Positions 44,367 through 55,609 of a stretch of 64,000 nucleotides of DNA are shown in pieces (the first letter of the stretch is position 1; every line of letters starts with the position of its first letter). The notes below the pieces were generated by a model. That model saw nothing but the letters and a program-made list of their open reading frames with translations. It did no database searches and had not been told where the DNA came from. The stretch is from Wallemia ichthyophaga EXF-994 (taxonomy: Eukaryota; Basidiomycota; Wallemiomycetes; Wallemiales; Wallemiaceae). The position numbers and the translations under genes are program-made. The stretch lies in contig NW_008806282.1 in assembly GCF_000400465.1 (NCBI RefSeq), positions 124,001 through 188,000 on the forward strand. The letters are read 5' to 3'.

Positions 44367-47300
44367 TCACTGGCTGAATATTAAGTTGAGATTAGCTATT
44401 CTCTCCTGTTTGTTTTCTTCTGATGATTTACCACCTAGCGCATTGTCAACGAGCGCAGTCTTGCGTTTCTGTATGTGCATAACGCGATCCTCTATGCTGT
44501 CTTGGATACAGAACCTCACAACGTGTACGTCTTTCTCTTGGCCGATTCTATGTACTCTATCAATAGCCTGCTTTTCGATGGCTTCGTTCCACCAGACGTC
44601 CATCATAAATACGTGGTTAGCGGAAGTAAGGTTGAGTCCCACACCACCAGCTCGCAAGCTGATGAGAAGGACTACACTATTATCACCTCTATCGAGATCA
44701 TTGAGTACTATCTCCCTATTCTTCTGTGACGTCGATCCATCCAGTCTTAAGAAATGAATCTTGTCCTTAATGAGCGAATCGCCAACTAGATCCAAGAAAG
44801 CTGTGAATTGTGAGAAAACGACAGCTTTGAATTTACCCTCCACTTCGCGCAATCGCTGTAAATGTCCAGTGAGAGCACGCAGTTTCGCTGAGGATTGAAA
44901 ATTGTGCGCCTTTCGCAACTTCACCACTTGGTCATTCTGGGATGTCGGTTCACCGTACACGACCTCAAGTAGTTGATCTGTGCGTATTGGGCCATTGCGG
45001 CAGACTGGACACGAAGTCATCTCCCCCTTGTCTTCTAATCTATCGAAGTATCCTAGAACGCATTGCTTGCAGCTGATGGGAGGTGGGTAAGAGGAGTCTA
45101 GGGTGCAATGTTATTCTCACCTCTTGTGCATACACGGAAGCAGAACAGGGATAGACATGTTCTCAAAACATATCTAAGACGTGTTAGTTTGTATAGCAAA
45201 TACAGTGTATACCCACAGGACACTCATTGTCCTCTTCACTCATGTCAGTCTGCTCATGAACTCCGTTCGCGAGTTCACTGAGTACCTGCTTGGCGTAATT
45301 GGAATCACCACCTGCGGCAAATTTTGCAATCATAGACTGTATGTCAATACCTGCAACACCACCATCATCGTCCTCCACTTCATCGCTCTCTGTGTCCTTC
45401 TTATTACCTCCGGATGTGACAAGAAACGGATGGAGAGCAGCTTGGCGAAGTCTGAGGAGCATTGCGAATATGTTACTGTAGCTTTTGAGCAACATCCCTT
45501 TATGACTCAAAGCATCGAACTTCCTCTTCGCTTTTTTAAAGATAGCGTTGTATATCTGTCTCTCCTCCGGGGAGAAATCGAGTTTCTCAACATTGACAAT
45601 CTTCTTGGGGAGTGTGACGATAGGTTTCCCATCGCTATCTCGCATGTTCTTCTCTCTCCGGAGCAGACAAGATGACATTATGACCTGGATCAGTTCTATA
45701 GCCTTGGGATCTTGGCTTGCAAATGGTGCGGTAATGAAACTCTTGAAGAAGGTGAAATCGGACCAAGGTTCAACTTTAAGGAATTTGAGCAGCGAGTAAA
45801 GGTCTTCGAGGCGATTGACAATCGGTGTGCCTGTGAGAGCCCATCTTCTGTAAGCAGCGATTTCGAATGCCGCCTTGGCATTGAGCGTCGATCTGTTTTT
45901 GATGTGGTGTGCCTCGTCAATTACAACTCTGTGCCAATAATAATCGAGAATCGTCGGTACGGTGACAGCCTCGTTGGAAGACTTTACGAATGTCTGGTAG
46001 TCGCTTATGAGAACACCATAGCTTGTTATTACGACATTGAAACAATTCGAGTAATCTATAACATTGCCATTCTCATCTTCAACTTTTGTGCGCTTTCTCA
46101 GTTGATTCTCAAGATTGCCTCGATTTTCGCCGTAGTATACAATGGTGCGAACAGAGCCTTTCGCAGAGCACCGCTCAATCTCGTCTCGCCACTGACCGAG
46201 CAGGGACATAGGAACGATGACGAGAGTAGTGTCATTGAGCGCCTTGAAACCCCCCGGCTGTCTGGATTGTGAGGGATTTTTAGCAGACGTAGATGTATTC
46301 TGCTTCCGTTTCTTCTTTGGCTTGCCATCTTCAGTGTCTCGGATTTCCTGGCTCTGACTGAGCTGATAATCGTTATCTGAATCGCTCTGATCGATCTTTA
46401 TAGGAGCAGATTTAGATTGTTTGCTCCCAACTGCGTCAATTCTCTGCTGCTTTCCTGGCTTGACTGTATTGATTTGTTTTTGGTGCCAAGACAAGTCTGA
46501 GTTTTTGTGGTGATGGAGAAGCGCTGCAATCATAATAGTCTTCCCCATACCCATTTCATCGCCCTGTATGCCACCTCTCAGAGTCTTGTTGGCAGATGGG
46601 AAAGTATCTGACAGCTCGCTCGAGTATGGATTGAAGTAAAAATACTCGGCATGAGTCGTGCTCTGCGGATGATCTCTGAATCGGTATCTAGAGAATTGGT
46701 TTACATGTCGCTATTACTTGCGAGAAAGTACTCACTTTTCCCAAAGAGGATGCATCGCTTGAGGATGTGGATCACACGACCGGCTTCTCCCGTTTTTCCC
46801 AATCTCCTCGCTTTCTCCACTCTCCATTGACGACATCCAGCTGAGCGCTTCCTTTTGGTAGTTGCGCAGTGTCAGATTGAAGCTGTCAGCGGCATCAATA
46901 GGCATCAAGTTCCTGCTAGTACCTCCAGCGCGGCTATAGACAGCTCGCAGCTGCTCGTCATCGACTTTGTCAGGGGTTTGAGAGCGATCGTGAGCGTTAT
47001 CGTGAGCTTGATCATGCTCATCGTCGCTGCTATCAATGTTGATAACGGACTTGTCCATCACATGCGTAGTTTTGGTGTTGTTTTTGACGGTGTTATCAGT
47101 GTCGGTGTCAGTGTTCGCAGTGTTCACGGTGTCAACGGAGTGTATCTGTGAAGCAGCTTGCTTGAAGTGGTCAATCTGGGATATGCCATTAAGGGCGCCT
47201 TTGCGACGATGCTGTTGGGTGACACTGCTGCTTTCAATCGGGCTCAAGCTGGTATGGTGGAACACTTTCATCAGAGCCTCCTGCCGTCCAGCAAGTTCTT

Positions 47301-48071
47301 TCTCCTGTTGGCTTTCCTCACTCTGAGATATCTTGCTGGCCTGTCCGTCTGTGTTGTTGCTGTTGCTTTTGCTGCTGTTCTTCTGTGCAAACGCTTTCGG
47401 GTGAAGATACACCTGTAGCGAGAGAATGATGGTATCACCACTGCGCAGCGTCTCGTCGCAATCCATCAACGTTCCAGTGAGCTCGATGATCTGCGTAGTG
47501 TTTAGTGTGGTGTTAGCGGGGTGCACTAAACGCAGTAATGATAACGTACCTGCTTATCGAGCAGTCTGCTCAGATACGACGTGTGGTTAGACGGTAGCCT
47601 ACCCACTTCAAACCCGCGCATGTTCCTAAATCTGCGAGGCCAGATTAGAATGGTTGCATGCGGCGATTAGGCTCACCTGATGATAGTGTTTTCTGATTTG
47701 TTTGAAGACTTGGCAGCGAATCCCTTCAAAGTTGATGTTTTGCCCTTGCCATTCTTTCCATTCTTGCCAGTCTTCTCCGCCTGCTTATTCTTATCTCTCT
47801 CTACCAGCACCTGCTCGCCACTGCGGGCATAACCTTTGCCGTTAACAGTGGACCAACCACTAATGATAATCTCGCCAATAAATCGATTATAGCGCGTTTC
47901 ATCTGTTTTCGCCGTTATCTCGACGACGTCTGTGTCTTCTCGACTGAGTTTGTCTTCGTGTTTACGTTTGGCAGGTGTGCTCGCGACTATCTCCAAATCA
48001 CTCTCGGTCTTATTGTTTTCTTCTTCCCACTCATCTCCAGAATCGAAGAAGAGCGGCGTATCTTGCGTCAT
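44367..48071 (-). CDS. RAD5: RAD5 (HLTF-like) SNF2 helicase and RING ubiquitin ligase
   Basis: DNA-damage tolerance factor that polyubiquitinates PCNA with Ubc13-Mms2 and remodels stalled forks. Exons from the start are 47677-48071, 47550-47631, 46736-47490, 45217-46687, 45121-45173 and 44367-45072, giving 1153 aa (yeast 1169). The HIRAN domain is split over the early exons (FRNMRGFEVGRLPS, SGDTIILSLQVYLHP). The SNF2 ATPase has GDEMGMGKT (motif I), DEAHHIKNRST (II) and RRWALTGTPIVN (III). A C3HC4 RING is assembled across two introns (CPICFENM, CMHKSCKQC, CPVCR). The C-terminal helicase domain has VFSQFTAFLD, LISLRAGGVGLNLT and IDRVHRIGQ. Complete and apparently functional. Confidence 0.93.
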
Positions 48072-48167
48072 CAGTGGTCGTTGTCACAAAGAGACAGCCA
48101 CGCGAAACGCCAAATAAAAAATAAATATAAATCCAGCTTAAATAACTTAAATTATAAATCACCTCAA

Positions 48168-50294
48168 TCACCCCTCCATCTCGAGCTTCTTCTGTCGTTT
48201 TTGCCTCTCGCGCTTACCGATTTTCTTCTTCTTGGGTGGTTGAGGTAGTGCAGACGAATCGATATCGCCATCACCCTCGCGCGGCCTCTTTTTACCGTCA
48301 TGCTTATCATGCTTGCGGTGCTTGAAGTCTTTTGAATCTTCTCCCCATGCCGGTCTATCATTATTTACCTTATGTTTGAATTCTCGCACACGCGACATCA
48401 TCCCATTCGCATATTTTCCTTTACCAGAGTTAGCGATTCTATCTTTACGGTAGGGTGCCATTCTCTTCACGCGCATCAGTCGCGTCAGATCTCTGTCATC
48501 TGCCCGGAGTATCTCATCCGTGTTGAGACCATAGCTGTCAGGAACGACGTTTGTGTATTTGAATCTCGTCTTGAGATCTCCAATTGTATCTTCGTAATCG
48601 AGTTTGTAATACTCATCTAGCCACTTTTCAAGAGCTGCTTGTCTTTCCTCTGCTGTTGCTGGCATTGGTTCTTCTTCTTGTGGTTGATGTGTTAAGTGGT
48701 CAGCATCCATATCCATATCAACATCATCTTCATCGTATCCCTCTTTAGTTGCACCCTTGGCATCCGCTTTTGCCTTCTTCTTGGCCTTCTTACGCTCACG
48801 TTTCGACATGGTGACCTTTCCGTCGTTTTGGTCATCTTGGTCATTATAGTCCGCATCCATGTTGATCGGTGTGGAGTCATCCTGTGGGTCATCCTGTGCG
48901 ACGATATCGTCAATATCAATATCATCCTCCCACTGCGGTTTTTCCTCGTCAAATTCACCCTCGTCACCCTCCTCATCATACTCATTCTCATATGCATCCC
49001 GCATAGCTTTATCGTGAGCTTCCGGATCAAACTCTGCATCAAGATCTAAGTGTTCAAATTTGGCAGCATCTTCACCAATAGCAGCAAGACGAGATTTAAT
49101 GTCATCTTTCTTAAGTGATTTGAGACGCTTAAGGTCCTCTTCACGTTGACGCTTTTCAACCTCCTTGCGCTCCTTTTTGGATGCACGCTGTTCTTTCCTC
49201 TTGTTGTCAGAACGACGAACAGTAGATTCAAGTTGTCTTGAGTGGGTTTTGATGTCATCAGCATTGGGTTCTTCAAAGCGAAAGTTATATCTATGTTCAA
49301 AGTCATCTGCATAGTCTTCAAAATCATCGTCATCTTCGAGGAGCTCATTGTCAGCGTTTGCACCGGATAAATTAAAAGAGTGACCCTTTTCAGCAGCTTT
49401 TTGGTTGGAAATTGGGACATCTTTTGGTACAGAGGTTGAAGAACCAGGCATCCAGCCCTGATTCAAGATGTAATCCATTAAAAATTGATCGTCTTTAGCT
49501 TTTTGATAGGCTTTTGAGGGTGTTTTGAGTGATTTTTCTTGGTTGTCTGGTTTTTCAGATTTAGCAGCTTTCTTGGCCAGCTTCTTTTCTTCTTTTGTGG
49601 GATTGGGATTGGATGCGTTGTCGATCTCTTGCTGAGTGCTAGATATACGCACATCATCCAAACCCAAAGCTTTTCTAATCTCATCTTCACCGACGTTATC
49701 GAGGAGGAATTTCTTGTAAGAGTTGCGTGATTGAAAGTCGTCGTCATCTTCAACAGATTTAGGCTTAAGGAAGTCATCTTGGTCTTCGTTGTCGTCATTA
49801 CCGCTGTGAAAAGCGGAAGTTACTTCTTTCTTGAGGTTCCTCTGTTCTTGGGCGTGGGTGGGGAGGGTGACAGGGTTGTTATCGTCATCACCCTCTTCAT
49901 CACTACCAAAATCACCTTTAAGGAGTTTCTGCCTCTCAAAATCAGCGAGGGTAACTGGTTTGCCTGATAATTTGGTACGCTTAGAGGTGAGTTGAGCAGC
50001 TTTATCTTTCAAAGCTGCCTGTTCCTCCTCGAAAACCTTTTTATCAGAGTAGATGGAGGGATCTTTAGATTTTAAGAGAGAGAGAGTTTTGAGGAGAGCA
50101 GCATCGATATCCGGGGTTAGCTGATCGCCCTGCTCATCCTCGTCAGACTGATCACTATCACTCGATTCATCTGATTCCTCCTTGTATTTCTCTTGTAAGC
50201 GCTGTAACTCTGCTCTCTTGTGATTATGTGTAAATCTATCTGCAAATTCCTTGTTTATCGATAAATCATCCACGCCATCCAAATCCAAATCCAT
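48168..50294 (-). CDS. KRI1: KRI1-like ribosome biogenesis protein
   Basis: Nucleolar factor needed for 40S assembly, partner of Krr1. Single exon, 708 aa. It is extremely charged, with alternating acidic blocks (DESSDSDQSDEDEQ) and basic ones (KRERKKAKKKAKADA). The conserved start LSINKEFADRFTHNHKRAELQRL and the Kri1 C-terminal domain (WLDEYYKLDYEDTIGDLKTRFKY, YGLNTDEILRADDRDL) identify it. The tail is Lys/Arg rich. Long complementary-strand frames here come from its repetitive Glu/Lys codons and are not genes. Confidence 0.9.
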   Translation of the reverse strand: MDLDLDGVDDLSINKEFADRFTHNHKRAELQRLQEKYKEESDESSDSDQSDEDEQGDQLTPDIDAALLKTLSLLKSKDPSIYSDKKVFEEEQAALKDKAAQLTSKRTKLSGKPVTLADFERQKLLKGDFGSDEEGDDDNNPVTLPTHAQEQRNLKKEVTSAFHSGNDDNEDQDDFLKPKSVEDDDDFQSRNSYKKFLLDNVGEDEIRKALGLDDVRISSTQQEIDNASNPNPTKEEKKLAKKAAKSEKPDNQEKSLKTPSKAYQKAKDDQFLMDYILNQGWMPGSSTSVPKDVPISNQKAAEKGHSFNLSGANADNELLEDDDDFEDYADDFEHRYNFRFEEPNADDIKTHSRQLESTVRRSDNKRKEQRASKKERKEVEKRQREEDLKRLKSLKKDDIKSRLAAIGEDAAKFEHLDLDAEFDPEAHDKAMRDAYENEYDEEGDEGEFDEEKPQWEDDIDIDDIVAQDDPQDDSTPINMDADYNDQDDQNDGKVTMSKRERKKAKKKAKADAKGATKEGYDEDDVDMDMDADHLTHQPQEEEPMPATAEERQAALEKWLDEYYKLDYEDTIGDLKTRFKYTNVVPDSYGLNTDEILRADDRDLTRLMRVKRMAPYRKDRIANSGKGKYANGMMSRVREFKHKVNNDRPAWGEDSKDFKHRKHDKHDGKKRPREGDGDIDSSALPQPPKKKKIGKRERQKRQKKLEMEG

Positions 50295-50377
50295 CTTCGT
50301 GCTCGTCGTGCTCTTTGAACCCGTAACATCAACTTATAAAATATAAAAATATAAAAAAATAATCAAAATTTAAAATT
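50295..50377. promoter_or_regulatory. Short, extremely A/T-rich divergent KRI1 / hydrolase promoter
   Basis: The 83-bp spacer between the KRI1 and alpha/beta-hydrolase starts. Its right half is almost pure A/T (several TATAAAA-type boxes near 50335-50360), a likely nucleosome-free region serving both genes. Confidence 0.4.
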
Positions 50378-52304
50378 ATGTCCACTGGCTCCACTCGCTC
50401 ATCAGAGGATGGCGATATAGGCACTCTCCCCAGCCCATCTACCTACGACATGGATAGGCTGGTCGACAATGTAAATCTAAAGAGATTCTCTCTTAAGCCC
50501 AGGTATAGTCGGAGGCTATCTAATCACAGATTATCTTATCTTAATCCATCCAATCCATCGAAACCATCCGGGTCATCCAATCTCAGCCCAGTACCTTCAC
50601 AGCCACAGCCACCACCCCCGAAATCGATCGATGAAATTATAAGAACCCATTCACCTCTACTAAACGTTAAAACCCAGGCTGAAAAAGACGCTGACTCTCT
50701 TTTGCCCGATAAGAATCCACCCACTCCGCCCATAAAGTCTATCAATGACATCATCAACCAGCACTACTCCTCTCTATCTAGCAGGCATGTCACCTACGAT
50801 GACAGTGAAAGTGGTGGTGACAGTGGTATTGAAAGTGGTGGTGATGGTGATGGTGATGGTAATAGCGATAGTGAAACTGACAGCCACAAACCCACACCCA
50901 TTCCCACCACTCCTACACCCACTCCCTCCCTCGCCCCCAAATCCTGGATCGCCCAATACCTCCGCCAACCGCAACTAACGCGACTGCTCAAGCTACGCCG
51001 TCATCCCCACTCTGGTCTCCAAGTATCCCTATGCGATTTAGGCGACAGCAGAGGCAACCCTGTTCTAATTTACCTAGGGCTCGGCTGTACGCGTCATCTG
51101 ATAGCGCTCTACGCCGATCTAGCGAGCACGCTCAACCTGCGCCTAATCTGCGTTGACCGGTGGGGGTTAGGCCGCACGGACGCGTCCACCTCTACGCAGC
51201 GAGGGCTACTCGAATGGGCGAGTGTGATAGAGGAGGTTCTCGATAGCCTCCGCATTCAACGCGTAGCCCTTCTCGCTCACTCCGCCGGTGCGCCGTATGC
51301 GCTTGCACTCGCCCACGCCGCTCCCCAACGCATAGCTCTGCCTATCACCCTCCTCGCGCCGTGGGTGCATACGGAGACGCACACCAGTGCTGGTCGCTGG
51401 CTCAGACATGTCCCGAAGCCCCTCCTACGCGCAGCTCAGGTGGCTGAGTGGACAGTCGCCGGCTGGAGTATTGGCAAGCCGCCCCAAGTCAAGTATGAGG
51501 GTGTTGAGGGGGGTGTGGGCTTGAGTGTGGGTGGGGGAGTTAGTGGGACTAGCGACCACAACAACAACAATAACACTAACACCAATGCTCTTGATAGCGG
51601 CGTCGAAAGGAGCCACTCGCATCCTACTGTTCCTACTGTCTCCAAGCTAGCTGGTGCGTATCTTTTTATATTTGCGTTTGAGTGCGTTGAATTCTCATTG
51701 ACCACCCCACACAGCGCACTCAACCCACTCAACACACCCCAGTATCAGGTCCTCCAGCGCTAATAGCGTCAGACGTCTGCGCAAAGTGTCGCTTGTTAAT
51801 AGCAGCCGGAGCAGCAGCAGTAGTAGTAGCAGTGGTGGCAGCATTCGTAGCAGTTATAACAACAACAACGAGAGCAACAAAAATGGCACACATAGGCCAT
51901 TCAATACACTCAACGTGCCCACCACACCAAATGCACCCAACAAACCCATCGCAAACACACTCACTCACAGCGAAGAAAAACAGGTCTCCGTCGGAAGCGC
52001 CCTGCTCGCAGCTTCGCATGCCGAGTCACATTCAGGCGGCGGGCCTGCACATGACCTCCTCCTCATACTCAACCGCGGTGCTAAACCGTGGGGATTCGAT
52101 TACCGGGATATCTCAGCAAGCGTGCACGTCTACTGGGGAGACAAGGACGATAGGATCTCTGAAGATGCCGTGCAATGGATGGAAGAGAACATGACTAGTT
52201 GCAAACTAACTAAACTACCAGGCAAGACGCATTCATTGCTGACTGATCCCATTGTCATTGCAGATGTGTTGGAGAATTTGGCTGACAAGTACAGTACGAG
52301 ATGA
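50378..52304 (+). CDS. Alpha/beta-hydrolase fold protein with long disordered inserts
   Basis: Exons 50378-51653 and 51715-52304 give 621 aa. The first 200 residues are Ser/Pro rich and disordered. The hydrolase core then has VLIYLGLGCTRHLIALYADLA (oxyanion-side strand), DRWGLGRTDAS, and the nucleophile elbow LLAHSAGAPYAL (Ser in A-H-S-A-G). The candidate acid is in VYWGDKDDRIS and the candidate His in PGKTHSLL at the C-terminus, so the triad is complete. Between nucleophile and acid lies a roughly 150-residue low-complexity insert (Gly, Asn and Ser runs) that contains the intron. The substrate is unknown. Similar proteins occur across fungi as uncharacterised hydrolases. Confidence 0.78.
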
Positions 52305-52398
52305 GTTAGTATAGATAATTGATAATTGATAGACATACCCAAATTAAATTGGATTAATTGTATTTTTACACATACATTACAACTTATATAATTGACAT

Positions 52399-54201
52399 TT
52401 ACTCGGCATTTGCGCGCTCAATATCCACCCAACTCTCCAGCGAGTAGTTGAGTTTGTTGAGGTCCTTCCAATCATGCCGGGCCACTGAGCCCGTTTCATC
52501 CCACTCCCAGGCCGTGCTCATCAAGCTCGCGTCAGTCGGTGACCAGCTGACGTCACGAACGATAGGGCGCCTGGCACGAGCGCGACCGGAAGCAGGAGCA
52601 GAAGTATTTCTGACACTCGCACCAGCCGCTTCAGGTGCGCTAGGATCGTTAAATTCGCCACTCGCATCCACCATATCCAATGCACTCTTACGATCAACAA
52701 CCTGCACTAGCTCACCAGAGACGTTCCAGATATAAATATTCCCATCAGCTGAACCCGAATACACATAGCGACCACCGGTGGTATCGTCCGGGGAGAAGCG
52801 AGCGCGTATGAGGGTGCGCGCGACAGTGTGACCCTGTAGTCTAACGAGGGAGTGATCCTGTGGATGAGCGTCGTACGCGGGTTTGGGTGTGAATGAACTC
52901 CTATAATCGTAACCTGGTATACTGAAGTTTTCCGGTGGGGCTACTTTATCGGAATCGTCGAAATCGTCACTGCTCACCATTCTCCGTAGATCCCAAATAC
53001 GCACAGAGGAGTCTTTACCGTTGGTGAGTACATTTCGCTCGTTGCCTTTCGGAGACACATACGTAATGCCCTCGGTATGTCCAACTAGCACCCCCGATGG
53101 CTTTGCGTGGCTCGTCAATGCACGTCGGTCCCACACCTTGGCCACACAATCGTCCGACCCCGACACGCAGATGTTGGAGGAAACATCAGCGAAACAAACC
53201 GCATTTACATCCGCCATGTGCCCCTCGAGCGAGAGGAGCTTCTTGCGCGCTTCGACGTCGTACACATACATTGTGCCGTCAGCAGCTCCAGCGACTATTT
53301 CCTTGCAGTCACTAGAGAACCTCACAGACCATATTCCATAACCATACCCGTAGTCATCTGCGCCGTCATCGCTGAACGACAGTGGGATAGGCTGGGCGGG
53401 ATTGTTTAGGTTGACAAGATGAGCTACAGGCGAAATGCGCGAATATACCAGCCATTCCTTGTTATGCGACAGGTTGGCATCCGTCACAGTCCATCCGGAG
53501 GGATTGGCGGAGACGCGTGCAAGATAGCCCATAGTAGTCTCATGCTCCTCGACATAAAACTCATCCTCGCCCTGCATGCCCGAGTGAGGTGCCCGCAGAG
53601 GCTCTTGAGGCTTGTAAACGTTAATGTTAAAGTTCCTGTCGGCGGTATAAAAGAGCTGGCCATCGCGGCTGTGCTCGCCGGAGTAGACAGGTGCGTTATT
53701 GCGTGCGACGACACACCCACTCGAGTTAGGCACAACAGCGAGATATTCCGGCCGTAATCGACTCTGCAGTCGTGTCCGATTCCTTATGCTCCCTTGGAGG
53801 GACACGGGCGTGCGTGTGCACCCGAACATGCCACTTTGCGCCAGCTTGACTCCCTCAGGCTGGGTAGTTGACGGTGTGGGGACGTATCGCTGTGACATAT
53901 CGGGCATGCGCGCCTGCCACATTAACCCATCGCCGTCGTCGCTCACGAATACATGTCGACCAGTTCCGGCACGTGCATTGCGAAGGAGCATCTGCAGTAT
54001 CGACAGCCGCGCACCGTGGTCTCCGTCTTCATCAGCTATCTCGTCATTCGTCGAATCCTGCAGTAGCATGTCGTCGAGCAGCGCCTGCGATGAGCGCCGT
54101 TGGAGCACTTGATCCATGTCTATGAAATCATCTGAATCCTCGTCGTAGCTGCCGTCGTAGTAGCTTTCTTCGTCGTCGCTTGCTGCATTTATTTCGCTCA
54201 T
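52399..54201 (-). CDS. WD40-repeat protein, DCAF11/LEC14B family
   Basis: A beta-propeller thought to act as a substrate receptor for CUL4-DDB1 ubiquitin ligase. Single exon, 600 aa from ATG 54201; codons upstream form an unlikely His/Lys leader. An acidic N-terminus (DEDSDDFIDMDQVLQ) comes before an LQMLLRNARAGTG segment typical of the family. WD repeats include GYGYGIWSVRFSSDCKEIVAG, HMADVNAVCFADVSSNICVSGSDDCVAKVWDRR (given here in part), TNGKDSSVRIWDLRR and YVYSGSADGNIYIWNV. Several W-D-R/W-D-L-R motifs match the DDB1-binding WDXR box. The end is RHDWKDLNKLNYSLESW. Confidence 0.85.
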   Translation of the reverse strand: MSEINAASDDEESYYDGSYDEDSDDFIDMDQVLQRRSSQALLDDMLLQDSTNDEIADEDGDHGARLSILQMLLRNARAGTGRHVFVSDDGDGLMWQARMPDMSQRYVPTPSTTQPEGVKLAQSGMFGCTRTPVSLQGSIRNRTRLQSRLRPEYLAVVPNSSGCVVARNNAPVYSGEHSRDGQLFYTADRNFNINVYKPQEPLRAPHSGMQGEDEFYVEEHETTMGYLARVSANPSGWTVTDANLSHNKEWLVYSRISPVAHLVNLNNPAQPIPLSFSDDGADDYGYGYGIWSVRFSSDCKEIVAGAADGTMYVYDVEARKKLLSLEGHMADVNAVCFADVSSNICVSGSDDCVAKVWDRRALTSHAKPSGVLVGHTEGITYVSPKGNERNVLTNGKDSSVRIWDLRRMVSSDDFDDSDKVAPPENFSIPGYDYRSSFTPKPAYDAHPQDHSLVRLQGHTVARTLIRARFSPDDTTGGRYVYSGSADGNIYIWNVSGELVQVVDRKSALDMVDASGEFNDPSAPEAAGASVRNTSAPASGRARARRPIVRDVSWSPTDASLMSTAWEWDETGSVARHDWKDLNKLNYSLESWVDIERANAE

Positions 54202-54372
54202 CACGGTTCGGTGGCAAAGCCATGACACCATCACAGGCACCAGAGCAATATCGAGAATATGGCGTCTGCATGTGTGTTTGTGTGTATGTTTATGTGTATT
54301 TATATTTATATTTCGCATATTTCGTGTATCGCATATATTATCTGGAACGCATCCACAAGTGTCTCAACATGG

Positions 54373-55533
54373 CTACACCCTCCACTGTCCGTAAAGGATT
54401 CCTCTAGAGATAGAGAACGGTATCATATCAGGCGTACACAGCCCCGAGCTCACGAACTCGTCGAGGAACGGTCTGCTAGTGATGCCTACGAAGATAGCCG
54501 TGTAGATATAACCGAGCAGCTTTCTAGATGAGGTAGCAGGCGACTGCGCGAGTGTGTTCCCGAACACGAGATACTCCACTACAATGCCGACAGCCTGTAC
54601 GACAAAGAAGCAGAACTGACCGCGGCCCAGTCCCGCCAGAACATATGCACCCATCGCGTGACTGGCGCCCGTGAGGCTGAATGCGACTACCAGCTTCACA
54701 GGTACGTGTGCGCGCTCTGGAAACACGCTAGCTATGTTGTCGCCGTAGAATTTGATCGTCTGTCGGAATACACTGTGCCACCCAACAGCCCATAGCCGCC
54801 CTATCGACCACGCTTCAGTTAGGTTGAAGAAGGGCGGCCAGTCGCGCGGACTGCTCACTCCAACACCGACACATACCACCGATGCGCTCAGATTGAACGC
54901 GTTGATGGCAGAGTAAGCGACGCCGCCGAAAAATGCCAAGTGGAATGCTTGTAAGAGGACTGGCTGCGCGGCTATCGGACGCAGTGTGAGTATGTCGTAG
55001 GGCGGAGTGTGCAAGTATGTCTCGAATGCATCTATGATGAGGATGTGCATCGCTATAACAGCAAGACGCTCGGCTATAAACCGCTTCCAAGTCTTGTCAC
55101 CCTCCGTTTCTACACCCTGCTTATCGATCCGACGCGCCCATTTCCAGTGTATGCCGCGTGGATTTGAGAGGAGATCGGCAAAGAACACAATTCTCTCCCA
55201 CAACCCAGCCGGAGGAGGTCGCTCAATTCCCCGCGCATCTAACTTGACGAGCCTTTTCTCCACATCGACGCTAAGCAGATATCCCGCTATCATGAGAGCG
55301 TATATCTGCGCATTGCCAACCATGTACGCACTGATCGGATCGGGTTGGCGGAGATATACCAGTGGATATACTGTCGTGGCGAAACACACGGGTATGCCTA
55401 TGATTCTGCGCAGATGCAGCGGGAGGAATAGCAGCGAGCCTGTTATCACAATATACGGCAGAGGCAATAGCCAGAGAGCTGCCACTGGTTTCGAAGTGTC
55501 CAGCTCGGGTAGCTGCGGTGGTGCGAGCCTCAT
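54373..55533 (-). CDS. Wax-synthase-like MBOAT acyltransferase
   Basis: An integral membrane O-acyltransferase of the MBOAT_2/wax synthase family. Single exon, 386 aa. About eight hydrophobic segments are seen. The family motif is NLTEAWSIGRLWAVGWHSVFRQ-like (Trp-His pair near residue 255), followed by a hydrophobic SHAMGAYVLAG segment holding the second conserved His. The RGIHWKWAR stretch upstream is also common in fungal members. Members transfer acyl groups to fatty alcohols, sterols or secondary-metabolite hydroxyls; no biosynthetic cluster is nearby, so the acceptor is unknown. It starts 76 bp from the PFK2 gene's stop codon. Confidence 0.8.
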   Translation of the reverse strand: MRLAPPQLPELDTSKPVAALWLLPLPYIVITGSLLFLPLHLRRIIGIPVCFATTVYPLVYLRQPDPISAYMVGNAQIYALMIAGYLLSVDVEKRLVKLDARGIERPPPAGLWERIVFFADLLSNPRGIHWKWARRIDKQGVETEGDKTWKRFIAERLAVIAMHILIIDAFETYLHTPPYDILTLRPIAAQPVLLQAFHLAFFGGVAYSAINAFNLSASVVCVGVGVSSPRDWPPFFNLTEAWSIGRLWAVGWHSVFRQTIKFYGDNIASVFPERAHVPVKLVVAFSLTGASHAMGAYVLAGLGRGQFCFFVVQAVGIVVEYLVFGNTLAQSPATSSRKLLGYIYTAIFVGITSRPFLDEFVSSGLCTPDMIPFSISRGILYGQWRV

Positions 55534-55609
55534 AAACGTAAAGAATCAACAATATAATCATTCATCAACACAATCAATACATTCTCCACTGCTTCATTAT
55601 ACTTATTAA

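Noticed and set aside
48168-50294. Several long opposite-frame reading frames within the KRI1 region
   Set aside because: They arise from GAT/GAA/AAG-rich codons of a highly charged protein; the translations are low-complexity Met/Leu/Thr or Val/Ile strings without start context or domains.
54260-54330. TG/TA-rich tract before the DCAF11-like gene as a functional repeat
   Set aside because: It is a simple low-complexity leader; the His/Thr/Lys peptide it would encode is not conserved-looking, and the next ATG at 54201 suits the family.
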